From Romanomermis culicivorax (taxonomy: Eukaryota > Nematoda > Enoplea > Mermithida > Mermithidae): a stretch of 64,000 nucleotides of DNA. Of this stretch, positions 1-14,706 are shown in pieces (within the stretch, counting starts at the first letter, position 1; every line of letters begins with the position of its first letter). Location: the NCBI GenBank assembly GCA_963922205.1, contig CAWUHX010000525.1, forward strand, positions 19,115-83,114. The letters run 5' to 3'. A model generated the notes under the pieces. That model did no database searches. It worked only from the letters and a program-made list of their open reading frames with translations, and had not been told where the DNA came from. A program made the position numbers and the translations under genes.

Positions 1-835
1 AAACATTTACTAGTTCAACTCCATTTTCCAGCTCCCAATCATGCAACTTTAATGCACTAATTATACGTACAGAATAGTCACACTTTGAAGACTGTTGTGC
101 CAACTGATTCCTGCAGATTTCAAGAATCGGGCACAACATACGTTTGGAAACATTGTTTCAACCAGCATCTTCAGCAGTATGGGCTTATCCCATCGCTGAT
201 TAGGCTTGGAACAGTGCTTCCAATTGAAAGTTCTGATGCTGAATGTGACTTCAGTATTATTAATCCCATTAGACTATGAACTACGAGTTTGAAACCAAGT
301 CCCACTCCTGATCCACGTCAACAGACCTCACATGTCTCAACTCATAGCAGGAAAGTATGCCACAGCTTGGGTAACCATACGCGCACAGAAGACCCAACGC
401 AGAAGCGAGGAAAAGGTAAGAAGAGCATGAAGAGGCAGAATTTTAAGAACATAATGTTTTTCTTCCCAAGGGGCGATTTTTTTATTAATCACATATACAT
501 AAGTCATTATTTCATCTCCTAATTATATTTATAATGATTTCCTACAAGTAGTATATATTAATGTGCTGATATCCTTTCCTAAAAATCGCTATATGGCACA
601 GAAGTTGCATACTTTCTCATTATCATTTGCTCAGTAAATGTGTCAAAAAGAGCAGTGAGTAATTCCTCAGAATCACACATTCTGCAATTTTTCTCGATTT
701 AGTATAACCTACTGGGGAGAGGATGAAGTCTACCAAAATTTTTTGGTATAGTGAGCTGTTTTTGTGGGGGTAGTAAATGAATTTTCAAATCTAAGACGGG
801 GGTAATACCCCCCCATACCCCCATGGGGTGCTCTG
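1..835 (+). mobile_element. hAT-derived repeat A, copy 1 (5' end outside window)
   Basis: This block is closely similar to 9508-10426 (same strand) and to the flanks of 15681-18986 (opposite strand). Its right end, at the CTCTG of 831-835, matches the right end of copy 2, which has an intact 8-bp target duplication. The last 40 bases hold two small hairpins, GGGGTAATACCCC and CCCCATGGGG, found in every copy. Inside, 85-279 translates to a hAT transposase dimerisation segment. The left end lies outside the window, so no target duplication can be checked here. Confidence 0.8.
85..279 (+). pseudogene. Fossil of hAT transposase C-terminal dimerisation domain (copy 1)
   Basis: The reading contains LPIESSDAECDFSIINPIRL, recognisably the hAT C-terminal motif that usually reads like LPVSSADAERGFS-x-x-N-x-I. 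A stop codon at 277-279 follows directly. A continuation typical of the hAT C-terminus appears in another frame over about 300-425, ending in basic residues, so there is a frameshift as well as the stop. Nothing recognisable as the catalytic part lies upstream. It is a relic and not a working gene. Confidence 0.65.
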
Positions 836-3164
836 TCTTCAATGGATGTTTATCAGGGATGAAGGAAAATGCGGGATATTTTTCCATTTGAATTAACCTG
901 CTAACAATTTCGATCGAAATTTAAGAGTGATTGTCATGATTTATCGCATCGACCCTTGCGGTATCGTTTGCGTTTTATTAGCTTACGCAGCTGTAATCTA
1001 TGCGGACTACGTTGTTATCGTATGGCTCGTATCACCCGTTTACGGCGGCACGTGAGTAGTTTTGAATTAATTTGTTAAACATTTCTTATTTATTTCAGTT
1101 TCGCCTGTATTTTCTCTGATTCCGTCTGTGTTGTGCAAGAGCCTGTAAGGCATAAATGCACATAGGAGTAGGGGGTAAACCCTCCTACCTGAAACCCTGG
1201 ACACCCCCTGGCTCGAAAAAAATCGTCAAGCTTTTTCCAAAACTTTTTCCAAAAAGCTTTTTTGATGATTTTTATGCATATTTTGTATGAAAGATATGCT
1301 TGCGGAACTTTTTTTTGTTTTTTCGCTCACCCACACCCCACCCCTGGAAAATTCTTGCCGTGCATGTCTGCTGCAAAGGCCTCCAAAAATTTACAGAGAA
1401 TCGATCGGAACTATTAGTCGATCATTTTGCTAGAATTTTATTGAAGTTTTTATTTTAAAATAATTATTTGATTCAAACGTGCAGCTTTCTCCGCCATTAG
1501 TTGTCAAATAAAGCTAAGTTCATTACGTTTCTTTAGCTTTTGGTCATCACTACATATATTCGGCTTTAATGTTATAATTCTATTATTGATTTTATCGCAT
1601 ATTCGAACAATGTTTTCCGATCCGGGCGTCGTACCATTGTCTCAAACTCGGGTCGATTTTTCCGATTTAAGAACATTGAACACGAGGAACAAAAAAGGAT
1701 ATTTAGTGAAAAACAGTCTATATTCTAATGACCATGATAGCGATTATGTTAATTTTCAATCGATGACGGTTCAGAATTCATCAGATAGCGATTCCGAAAC
1801 GTTGTTAAAAAATAAATACGTTGTAAGTGATCTATGATGATGTTTTTATGGCGCCTCAATGCAAAGTCAAAGTCTCGTGTGACAAAAAAAACATGCTAAT
1901 TCATAAAATATGAAAGCTTAGAGTTCGAATGCACTGTTGTGCAATACCGGATTACTGTAGAACCAAACTGGCATCATTTTCGAACTGTCCGGTATCGATT
2001 TACCTCAAACATTACGCTTCACAAAATATAAACACCTGTGCACGTACAACACTAATACGCTTGTATGTGATAATTTACTTGATTTGTCCATTCAACCAAC
2101 ATATTGATAGAACAAAGAATTCAAAAATATATATAATTTGTATATATCAAAAAAGTCGCCTGACAATGATGTAGAGTAATTAAAATCTATAATAATTTTG
2201 GGATGATTGTCATTTTTCCGATTTTTTAAATATCCACATTCAGGGAGAAGATTGGACGGTTTGCGGCCGTTGTGAAGCCTATCGACCGCCTCGGGCTCAT
2301 CATTGTCGTATATGTAAACGCTGCGTTAGAAAAATGGATCATCATTGCCCTTGGGTGAACAATTGCGTTGGTGAATTCAATCAGAAATTCTTCCTTCAAT
2401 TTTTACTTTACGTTGGTATGTATTTTGGAAGAGGAATATTAAAATGTTAGAGTAGTCATGTATTGTTTTATTTTTTCAGGTCTGGCGTCGGTCTACTGTA
2501 TTATATTAGTAATTTTCGCGTGGCTGACGGAATGTAGCGAATGCAAAAATGAGAAGATTAGACAGACGAGAGTGTAAGTTTTGAACAAATATTGCATGTC
2601 TTATTTGGCTGACCAACACTTGTTGTGGACGACACATTATAAAAGGCTCGAGATCTTTTGATCTACGTCTTGTACTCTTGTCTATGATATTTTCTAATCT
2701 CTATTTATGACATTATTTCGTCTTAACCTCTAACATTTTTTGCGTCAGATAAAGACTTCGGTGCAAATAGTCATGAAAGTTTCAGGCATAGATTTAATAG
2801 CCTTGGAATCCTGGAAATTCTCATATATATTTATGCGTCTTTTCGAGTTTACTGTCCTACCTGCAAAGGCAGTTATGGTAATCGCGTTCTTGACGTATTT
2901 CTTACTTCAGGATGCATTCTATATGCATTACAGTTGAATGTTCGCTATTCTGCCTATTCGTCCTAGCCGTCTGTTGTGATCAGGTAACGATTTTTTTGCT
3001 CTCATAAAAAAGGAAGTTTTCGATATGTTCGAGTGTACTACCGTTTAGATGCAAGCTATCGTCACTGATGAAACTGCAGTCGAACAAGTTCAAAGAAGAG
3101 GAGCTTACAGATCTTATAAGTCGAAATACACTCTACTTAGAGAAGTCTTTGGAACAGGTAGTCA

Positions 3165-6357
<3,193 letters not shown>

Positions 6358-6760
6358 CTTAAAAGAGATTGAAGATTTCAAATGGGGAAGACAAAGCAAA
6401 AAAGGAAGCTCCTTCTGACGAAATACAATAAACGATACAAGAACCGCGATAACAAAAACGCGAAAGATTAATTCAATAACACACGCGAGAAAAACAACCA
6501 GAAAAAAACAAAATTGAGGTTTGCCCACCACACTTTCGGAATTGGTCGGAAAATTATTTAACTTCACGACAATATTTACCTGATGACTATATTTGATTTC
6601 ATATATGAGAATCGATCACGATTTTCGATGTGCGAACAGGAACAAAATGCGAAGAAACATTATGAGCGAGCTGATCGTTGATCATTCATATCCAAAAGTA
6701 CGTTCGCTCAAAAACTGTAACTCGATATATACATCTTTACTGTAATCAATCATTTTAGCG
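6358..6760. other. MULE upstream region, no gene seen
   Basis: An open frame continues upstream of the chosen MULE start on the minus strand to 6567, but it is hydrophobic, low-complexity and unlike the family, so I treat it as leader. I looked for a terminal inverted repeat pairing with the 3' side and found none. Confidence 0.4.
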
Positions 6761-8337
6761 GCTGTCTATCCGAAAAGGTATGTTTCGGCTCAGCAGCCGC
6801 GCGGATGTTTATCCAAAAAGGTATGTTTTGGATCAGCAGCCGCGCGGCTGTTTATCCAAAAAGGTGTGTTTTGGATCAGCAGCCGCCAGGGTTGGCAAGG
6901 CTTTGGTTTTTTGGTTTTTTAAAAAAACCAAAAAATTGGAAAATCTCTGGTTTTTTTGGTTTTTTTTCCAAAATCATTGGGAAACTGTTTTTTCACATTA
7001 TTCGATCTTCTAGGCATGTTTTGGTGTCTATCTAAATCAACAAAACAATTAATTTAGTTGAATTGACTTCACTACAAAGTAGAAAAAAGTCGTATTTTTA
7101 TGCTACATTTTGTACTCAAAAGATGTAATATAAATTAATCGATATCCTTTGCATCCATCTTGCAAGCACACATTTAGTACATGAGTCAATTTTTCTATAA
7201 TTTGCTCACAAAAAAGTAGATGCTAAATCTTTCGTGGAGTGTACTTCGACCATACGGGGTGACATCCATTGATCCATATCATCATCAAAATGTTATAGAA
7301 TTTGATTGAGTTTAATATCCTAAATCAAATCAATTGTTACAGTAACCTTTTTAATTTTCTTAGCTCGAAATTTCAAAATATAAATGAGACAACAATAATA
7401 AAGTTTTATACAGATCAGTTAAGCATACTGTAGGTTGACAAAGAGAAGAGCTTTTGAGTGGCTCATTTTAATGTGACTTGATGTCGCTGCTAAGTAGAAA
7501 AAGTCTTACAAAAATATGTATCTATCATGCAAACGAGAATAATAATAAGACCCATTTGCTGTAGTTATAGCTCGCAGACAGGTTTGAAAAGCAAAAATTT
7601 GGAAACATCTGAAATGTCTATGTGTGACCTTCAACTGCAGTTTGTAATATTAATAACATATGTAATAATCTATCAATTCAAAACCATCTTATCGAAAACG
7701 GTATATACTTAAAAATTGTGTCATTTCAACTTTTCTGTGCATATGTATATATGTGATGCATATGCATTGATACAATTCTGTTAGTTGATTTCTTTTGAGT
7801 TTTGATTACGTACATTGTGTATTGTATATTTCTCTTTATTTGTAATTTTTCTTCTTTTTCTTGAATTTACCCCTTACATATCGCATGCTCTGTTCCATTT
7901 TTACTTTTCTTATGTTCTTCACTCATGGTTCCTCTCTTATGTGCCCACTATTACTGTATTTCTATTGCTATAATAGGGATTTCCTATAGCATAAAATAAT
8001 GACACTTCCGATAAGATTAATACTTCTAGCTGCCATTTTAAGGCTTCCTAACTAGTCTTAGATGATACAGGGAGCTTCTAGCAGTTTTTTTCATAGTTAT
8101 TTTGATGTATTAAACATTCTAAAGAATTAAACCAGAAAAAAACCACTAAAAAACCATAGAAAAACCAAAAAAACCATTAAAAAACCAGAAAGTCAAAATT
8201 TCAAAAGTTTGGTTTTTGCCAACCCTGGCAGCCGCGCGGCTGTTTATCCAAAAGGGTATGTTTTGGATCAGCAGCCGCGCGGCTGTTTATCCAAAAGGGT
8301 ATGTTTTGGATCAGCAGCCGCGCGGCTGTTTAGCCAC
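6761..8337. repeat. 43-bp palindromic minisatellite, split by a hAT insertion
   Basis: The unit runs GGATCAGCAGCCGCGCGGCT followed by GTTTATCCAAAAGGGTATGTTTT. About three copies lie at 6761-6886 and about two and a half at 8228-8337. The core CAGCCGCGCGGCTG is a perfect 14-bp palindrome. The array ends in a segment TTTAGCCACTGCC that also ends the unrelated-looking array at 26161-26300. The element at 6887-8227 interrupts it. Confidence 0.85.
6887..8227. mobile_element. Non-autonomous hAT element, family F, copy 1
   Basis: The ends are CAGGGTTGGCAAGGCTTTGG on the left and, reverse-complemented, CAGGGTTGGCAAAAACCAAA on the right. The flanking 8-bp duplication is GCAGCCGC at 6879-6886 and 8228-8235, exact on both sides. 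Next to the ends are T/G-rich runs of GGTTTTTTGG type on the left and AAAAAACCA type on the right. The 1.3-kb interior is AT-rich and has no transposase. CAGGGTTGGCAA is a typical hAT terminus. The host sequence is the 43-bp minisatellite. Confidence 0.93.
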
Positions 8338-8384
8338 TGCCGCAGTATCCGGCTAATAGATACTAAATAAACCTGTAATTAGGG

Positions 8385-9261
8385 CATACCTGTACTTGGG
8401 GGGTTGGGGGTCCCCTCCCCACCCACTTGGCTAACCATATACCCAATCCCCTAACCCCCCCCCGCCCTCAGTTTGGAAAAAATTAAAAAAATTTGCATAA
8501 AAGTGTGGCTTTTTTGGGAAAAATTTCGACTTTTTTCGACCCCCTCCCTACAAATTTCGGATTTACCCCCCCCCCCCCCTTCCCCAACTGGTCGGACCTC
8601 TCACAGGTATGAATTGGGGGGAGAACCCCTACCCCCAAACCATACCTGTAAGACCTCCGACCAGTTGGGGGGGGGGGTAGAAAAAAGTCGAAATTTTTCC
8701 CAAATAAGGCCAAAAAACATACACTTTTTTGCAAATTTTTTTAATTTTTTCCAAACTGGGGGAAGGGGTTGAGTGATGTCAGGTACATGGTTGGCCACGT
8801 TGGGGTGGGCTCCCCCCCAAGTACAGGTGTGCCCCCAACTTGGTCAACCCTATACCCAACCCACCCCCCCCCAAACTCGAAAAATTGGAAAAAATCAGGA
8901 AGAAAGTGGCTGTTTTTGGCCTTTTTTGGGAGAATTTTTTAAATTTTTTTGGCGTTTCAGGGGTTTTTCGACCCCCTCCACGAAATTTTGGAAATTTGGA
9001 CCCTCGCCCTAAAATTTTGGGTTTACCCTCCTCCCCAACTGGTCGGACCTCTTACAGGTATGGGGGGTTATGTATATGGTTGGCCAAGTTGGAGGGGCCC
9101 CCATACCTGTAAGAGGTCCGACCAGTTGGGGGGGTCGAAAAAAGTCAAATTTGTTCCCAAGAAAGGCCAAAAACATACACTTTTTTGCCATTTTTTTCTA
9201 ATTTTTTCCAAACTGGAGGGGGTGGATATATTCATACCTGTAATTGGGGGAACGGTTGGGG
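8385..9261. mobile_element. Cluster of family-H MITEs inserted in each other
   Basis: Each copy is bounded by CATACCTGTA at one end and TACAGGTATG at the other, with very C-rich and G-rich segments next to the ends and a T/A-rich middle. One copy is 8385-8611, with target duplication AATTAGGG/AATTGGGG (7 of 8). Another, in the opposite orientation, is 8641-8831, with CCCCAAAC/CCCCCAAC (7 of 8). At least two more start near 9102 and 9232. Long open frames here are proline-rich by-products of the C-runs and are not genes. Confidence 0.8.
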
Positions 9262-9278
9262 CAGAGGTCCCCAAGGTC

Positions 9279-9499
9279 CATACCTGTACTTGGGGGAGGG
9301 TTGGGGGGGACCCCCCCCCCCCTCGACTTGGCCAACCCAGTACCCAAAATCATTTCGCCCCCAACCCCCCCTCCCCCCAGTTGGGAAAAAATTAAAAAAA
9401 TTTGCCAAAAAGTATATGTTTTTTGGCCTTTTTTGGGAAAAATTTCGACTTTTTCCTACCCCCCCCCCCCCCCAACTGGTCGGAGGTCTTACAGGTATG
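9279..9499 (-). mobile_element. Family-H MITE nested in repeat A copy 2
   Basis: The termini are CATACCTGTA and TACAGGTATG. The target duplication CCAAGGTC at 9271-9278 and 9500-9507 is exact. The site is the terminal repeat of the host element, so this is a later insertion than copy 2 of repeat A. Confidence 0.9.
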
Positions 9500-9682
9500 C
9501 CAAGGTCGACAATTTAGGTAAGGGTAAAATCTTAAATTTTAAGGGTAGTACTTGAAATATGCCGTGACCTTTTATTTTTTTGCTCTCGCTTTTTACAGTC
9601 ACATTTACTATTTCAACTCCATTTTCCAGCTCGCAATCATGCAACTTTAATGCACTAGTTATACGTACAGAATAGCCACACT

Positions 9683-9877
9683 TTGAAGACTGTTGTGCCA
9701 ACTGATTCCTGCACATTTCAAGAATCGGGCACAACTTACGTTTGGAAACATTGTTTCAACCAGCATCTTCAGCAGTATGGGCTTATCCGATCACTGATTA
9801 GGCCTGGAACAGTGCTTCCAGTTGAAAGTCCTGATGCTGAACGTGGCTTTAGTATTATCAATCCCATTAGACTATGA
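9683..9877 (+). pseudogene. Fossil of hAT transposase dimerisation domain (copy 2)
   Basis: It reads GTVLPVESPDAERGFSIIN, the best preserved of the three copies and a clear match to the hAT C-terminal motif (…ERGFS…N…I). A stop follows at 9875-9877. Only this C-terminal piece is recognisable; the DDE core is absent. Confidence 0.7.
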
Positions 9878-10426
9878 ATTACGAGTTTGAAACCAAGTAC
9901 CACTCCTGATCCACGTCAACAGACCTCACACGTCTCAACTCATAGCAGGAAAGTATGCCACAGCTTGGGTAACCATATGCGCACAGAAGACCCAACGCAG
10001 AAGCGGGGAAAAGGAAAGGAGAGCATGAAGAAGCAGAATTTTAAGAACATAATGTTTTTTTCCCAAGGGGCGATTTTTTCATTAATCACATATACATAAG
10101 TCATTATTTCATCTCCCAATTATATTTATAATGATTTCCTACAAGTAGTATATATTAATGTGCTGATATCCTTTCCTAAAAATCGCTATATGGAACAGAA
10201 GTTGCATACTTTCCCATTATCATTTGCTCAGTAAATGTGTCAAAAAGAGCAGTGAGTAATTCCTCAGAATCACACATTCTGCGATTTTTCTCGAATTAGT
10301 ATAACCTACTGGGGAGAGGATGAAGTCTACCAAAATTTTTTGCTATAGTGAGCTGTTTTTATGGTTGTAGTAAATGAATTTCCAAATCTAAGACGGGGGT
10401 AATACCCCCCCCCATGGGGTGCTCTG

Positions 10427-10625
10427 GGTTGGGGGACCCCCTTCCCAACTTGGCCAACCACATACCCAATCCCTCCAACCCCTCCCCCAGTTTGGAAAAA
10501 ATTTGCAAAATAGTGTATGTTTTTTGGCCTTTATGGTTGGCCAAGTTGGGGGTTCCCCCCAAGCCCCCCAATTACAGGTATGGGGGTCCCCTCCAACCCC
10601 CTCCCCCAATTACAGGTATGGCCTT
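10427..10625 (-). mobile_element. Remainder of the host family-H element(s)
   Basis: After the GGTTGGGG duplication the family-H sequence resumes. It shows the segments CCAACTTGGCCAACC and CAGTTTGGAAAAAATT known from other copies, then two successive TACAGGTATG ends at about 10577 and 10619. Two overlapping copies are probably present. Confidence 0.65.
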
Positions 10626-10747
10626 GACCTAAATCTTTGCCTAAGCCAGAAAATTTGCCACAACAACTAAAAAATCAATAAATTTTTTCGACCCGTCAAA
10701 TTGATGACAGTTCTCGCTCCGCAATGCTTTCTATTCCTTGGTGGCAG

Positions 10748-11750
10748 TATTTTTTTGGACGGACGTTCGTGCCAGCCAATTGATACAAAAAAGGCCAAAA
10801 ATTTTGTGTCAAAGGCATAAAATTTTTTTTTAGAATACTACAAGCTGCGGATTAGTTTAAGTCAAAAGTGTGATAAAAATGTGCCTAATTAAAGCTACGT
10901 TTAACGCATTAATTTTTTGTGAAAATCGTACCCACTGCCCAACCCAACCTATTTTTCAGCTAACCATGTCAGTGAGATAAAAAAAGACTGTGCAGAAAAA
11001 GAGTTTACGGCTCAAAAAGAAATGAAATGCCGAAAGAATTTAAATAACCCTAGAATTGTTCAGGAAGTTCATATTAATTCAGTTTTCGACTACGAATATC
11101 CATGTTATATGTAACAACAATGAAAAGACTCTAGAGAACATCAAGTCAGCATACCTGTAAGAGGTTGGGGGAGGTAAATCCGAAATTTGGGGGGACGGGG
11201 TCGAAAAAATTCGAAATTTTTCCCAAAAAAGGCCAAAAACATGCATTTTTTGCCAATTTTTTCCAAACTGAAAGGGTTGGGTATATGGTTGGCCAAGTTG
11301 ATGGGGTCCCCCTCCCCCAATTACAGGTATGCAAGTCAGAAATAGTGTAAATTTCTGGTGGTCGAAATATTGTATCCACAATATTGATTTTTCTATTTGA
11401 ATCGATCAAATACGAAAAGTAAAAATTTCGGTTTTAAATCCGAATCCGACTGAAGGAACAGAGTATGTTCAGAATTTATGTTCGATCATCAGTCATTGAC
11501 AGCCTATAAACTTTGATATGACCATAGTAGTACACAATTCGAATGGAGCTCGTTCGCGTTCCGGTCAAATGTGAGTAGGCTGCTGCAATATTATATTCAT
11601 TGACTTTCGGCGCGAAGCACCGAAAAATTTTGCATTTTCAGTCCATAAAACGTTCAGAAATCTATGAAATTTAGTGTTTGACCAGCCAAAAATTTTCTGT
11701 CAATTGGTACAAACCCCTATAGTTTTCAAACCGAATTGAAGAAAAATAAT
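10748..11750 (-). mobile_element. Old, diverged family-D hAT element (approximate limits)
   Basis: The left end CAGTATTTTTTTGGACGGAC is followed by TTCGTGCCAGCCAATTGATAC. Further in come segments matching the interior of the clear copy at 29045-30045, and near 11600 the GC hairpin region (TTTCGGCGCGAAGCACCG). Divergence is high and the right end is not exact. A family-H element (11150-11331) is inserted in it. Confidence 0.55.
11150..11331 (+). mobile_element. Family-H MITE with perfect target duplication
   Basis: This 182-bp element has 11-bp terminal inverted repeats CATACCTGTAA/TTACAGGTATG. The flanking direct repeat CAAGTCAG at 11142-11149 and 11332-11339 is exact. There is no coding capacity. 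It is the cleanest copy of the family and defines its ends. Confidence 0.95.
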
Positions 11751-11938
11751 TTTTTCCTTCGCCCGCTCGTTTTTGATGGAATTTTGCTCGAAATTCAGAA
11801 ATGTGGCAAAAAGTTTTGGCAATGTTTCACATGTGGAAAAAATCAATGATTGTGTTGCTATGAACTAAATATTACAGTTGGACTTTATTTCCGATGCGTT
11901 ATGATCATTTTCTTTTCCCATACTTTCAGGTACTAAAG

Positions 11939-14706
11939 ATGGACGGATCGAGTATATTATCCGAATGGACCAAATTGGAAGCGGACTTCGAAAATTTGGA
12001 GGTTCGATTCAACTATTCCAACGTCGTTCTGTGTCCATGCCTGTAAGAGGTCCGACCAGTTCGGGGAGGGGGTAAACTAAAAATTTCGGTATGGGGGTCT
12101 ATAAATTTGGGGTAGGGGGTAGAAAAAAGCTCAAAATTTCGAAAATTTTCGGGCAAAAGGTACTATTTTCCTGTTTTTTCCGGGTTTTAGGGGGTTGGAT
12201 ATAGGGTTGACCAAGATGGGCGGAGGGGGTTCCGATATTTGGGTACAGGGTTCGACCAAGTTGGGGGATCACCCCCCAATTACAGGTATGCCTGTGCCGT
12301 AATTTGTTTATTTCTGAAATATCAATTTTTCTCCAGGCAAATCACACCGAATACCTAACTTTGTTGGCTAAATTAAACAAGGTTCAACAAGAAGCGTCGT
12401 CAAGAATACGGAATTATAGTCGGAAATTGACAGATTTCAAAAATAAGGCTAAAAAGTGATGCTGAAGTTTTGTGTGTCTTGAACGATTTTCCCCATCAAC
12501 TGTTATTAGATATTCCATTAAAAATCACGAAGAAAATGACGAAGTTATCATGCAAATTAGAGATATTCTGGCGGAAATGAGCGAACAGAAGACGAAATTG
12601 GACGATATGACCGAGGAATTACCATGTACAAACAACGGGTATTCAGCGAAGAAAATACCTTCGGTTAATTTGTCAGTTTTGACTCTTTTCCAGATTGTAC
12701 CTCAACATCATTTTGGGTCATTTGAATGTATCCTTGACCAATAAGGCGGACAAGTGAGATTTTAGGTTACAATTTTTTCGTATCAAATTCTGTTTCTTGA
12801 TAGATTTCGATACAAAGACGAGTATGAAAAATTTAAAATGGTGGTCACGTTTTTTTGTATGATTTTCGCTTCTTTTGCGTTGTGCTTTCATTTTCGGTAG
12901 GTTAAAAAATTTCGAATTTCTTTGTCACATTCTAAAATTATGTTTTTCCAGTGTGTTGGACGCAGCATTTCATTTTCTGCTCGTTTGGTATTATTGTACA
13001 TTAACTATTCGAGAAAGTATTCTTCGTTGCAACGGTTCCAGGTAAAAAGAGAAAAATTCGTTGTCTAGCTGTAGCCCTTTTTTCTTGTATTTTCAGAATT
13101 AAAGGTTGGTGGGTGGCCCACCATTACTTTTCGGCCATTTTATGCGGTGTTTTGTTAACTTGGCCCGATACAAGTTGCTACCAATCGTTTCGAATACAAT
13201 TTTTATTATTTTCGTTATATTTAAGCACGGAAAATTCTGAATTTTATCCACATATTCTAATTAGAATTCTGTTGTTTAGCCGTCGTTCAATTAATTCAAT
13301 GTCAGTATCAAAGGGGATGTTTATATCGATTGAAATCTTTGGGCGACAGTCACTCTATGGCCATCACTATTGGTATGAGTTTTTGGAAAAATTCACAATG
13401 TTTCCAATTTTTCTTTTTAATTTTCTTGTTTTCTATCACGAAGTTTTTCAGTGATTTTTATTTTTCCATTATTTTTGGTTCACTTTCTTCTTAATTTTTT
13501 TAGTTTTATTCTTATTCGTTTTTTACTTTTACTGCTCTCTTGAATATACAATGTTTTTCGTCGATTTCTAGCTTTTATTTTTGTTCCGTGCTCTTTTATA
13601 GATTTTTTAATTTTCTCGTTTATACACAATCTGTATTTCCTCATGTCTTTAGTCTACTTTCTCTTGTACTTTTTATGTGTCATTAATAATTATTTTTTTA
13701 ACTCTTCTGGGTAGTTTTTTTCTATTTTGTAGTTTACTTTCTGTTTTTCCATTTGTCAATATCTTTAATTTTTTCAACGTTTTTTCTCATTTCTTGTTTT
13801 GACTTGAATATTGAGCTTATTGTATTTTATGTTTTTCGTGTTGTATTTTGTTTTAGTAGTTTTACTTCTCAGTTTTATTTTATTTTTCCGTGTATTTCGC
13901 ACTGTTATTCTTATTACTTTCCTAGTATTCATTTCAGATGTTTATTTATTCAGTCTGATTTTGCTTTTCCTTTTTTTGTTTATTTTGATATGCGGATAAT
14001 TTTCAGCATATGTCCTGTGTCTTTGTTGCACATTTTATTTTTTACTTTTTTGCCTCTCACATACATGCTTTCTAGTTTTACATTTTTTTCTCTATTTGTT
14101 TTTTCGATACCTTTCATCTTAGTATTCTTTAGTTTATTCTAGATCTGGTCTGCTTTATTTTTAACCGCCAATTTCTCACATTTTTATAGTTTTTGATCTC
14201 TGCGTTTTTTATTCATACTTTTTTCTGAATCTCCTTGTTTTTTTCTCAGTTCATTTTTGTCTTATACTTTTCATATTTTAAAATTTTTTTTGCGGTTCAG
14301 ATGGCTTTCATGTGTTTTTAGATGGCTTCCATATGTGGATGTTCAGAGGATTGACTTTCGTTCTACCGTTCCTAATTTTTGGCTATTTAGCCCAACTATA
14401 CAACGCCTATACTTTGTATTACATATGGTTGCAGCCTGCTTGCACCAACCAATGGCAGGTGATTTTTTGAGCCTGAAACTTTCACGTTCGAACTCATATA
14501 TTTTTTATAATTTTACGCAGGTTATCGTCGCTTGTATGTTGTTTTTATTTTTATCGATCGGCAATACAGTAACCACTATACAAGTATGTGTACGAAAATG
14601 GCGAGAAACGAAAAAAATTACGCATACGCAGCGTTTACGTAGCAAATATTCGATTGACGTTCGAGATTCTGGTCTGTTGGAGATTGAAAAGTCAAAGGAC
14701 AATTAA
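11939..14706 (+). CDS. TMEM120 (TACAN) family membrane protein
   Basis: TMEM120 proteins are six-span membrane proteins of the nuclear envelope and ER, linked to fat metabolism and proposed in mechanosensing. Ten coding exons with consistent phases: 11939-12001, 12337-12455, 12510-12638, 12694-12753, 12804-12896, 12952-13041, 13097-13224, 13280-13372, 14322-14458 (or from 14301) and 14521-14706. The product is about 365 residues, against about 343 in human. The N-terminal coiled coil begins [20 protein letters not shown]. Family landmarks are [46 protein letters not shown] and [14 protein letters not shown]. The start ATG lies just after an acceptor at 11930, so a 5' non-coding exon is likely. 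Intron 7 begins with GC (13225) instead of GT. Exon 9 has two in-frame acceptors 21 bases apart. A polyadenylation signal AATAAA lies near 14807. Confidence 0.95.
12036..12290 (+). mobile_element. Family-H MITE in TMEM120 intron 1
   Basis: The ends are CATGCCTGTAAG and TTACAGGTATG. The flanking 8-mers TCTGTGTC (12028-12035) and CCTGTGCC (12291-12298) agree at 6 of 8 positions, as expected for an older insertion. The copy occupies most of intron 1 (12002-12336). Confidence 0.8.
13373..14300 (+). other. T-rich intron 8 of TMEM120
   Basis: This intron is nearly ten times longer than its neighbours. From about 13440 to 14290 the plus strand is overwhelmingly T and C, with few A and G. The long hydrophobic open frames across it follow from TTT/TTC/CTT codons. 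I see no transposon ends in it. Confidence 0.75.

Larger units (their letters stand above)
9262..10426 (+). mobile_element. hAT-derived repeat A, copy 2, with 8-bp target duplication
   Basis: The left end is CAGAGGTCC and the right end, reverse-complemented, is CAGAGCACC. The flanking 8 bases are GGTTGGGG on both sides (9254-9261 and 10427-10434), an exact duplication of hAT size. The host is a family-H element whose remainder continues at 10427. A second H element (9279-9499) sits in the left terminus of this copy. The interior holds a hAT dimerisation fossil at 9683-9877. Confidence 0.9.

Noticed and set aside
795..835. Helitron 3' end suggested by the GGGGTAATACCCC hairpin near a repeat terminus
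   Set aside because: Copies 2 and 3 of the same repeat have 8-bp target duplications and a hAT dimerisation fossil, which Helitrons do not have.
8473..9555. Many overlapping proline/glycine-rich open frames on both strands
   Set aside because: They are produced by C- and G-runs of the family-H elements, have no common start or splice logic, and change between copies.
13113..14142. Long hydrophobic F/L/S-rich frames
   Set aside because: They lie in the pyrimidine-rich intron 8 of TMEM120 and follow from TTT/CTT/TTC codons.
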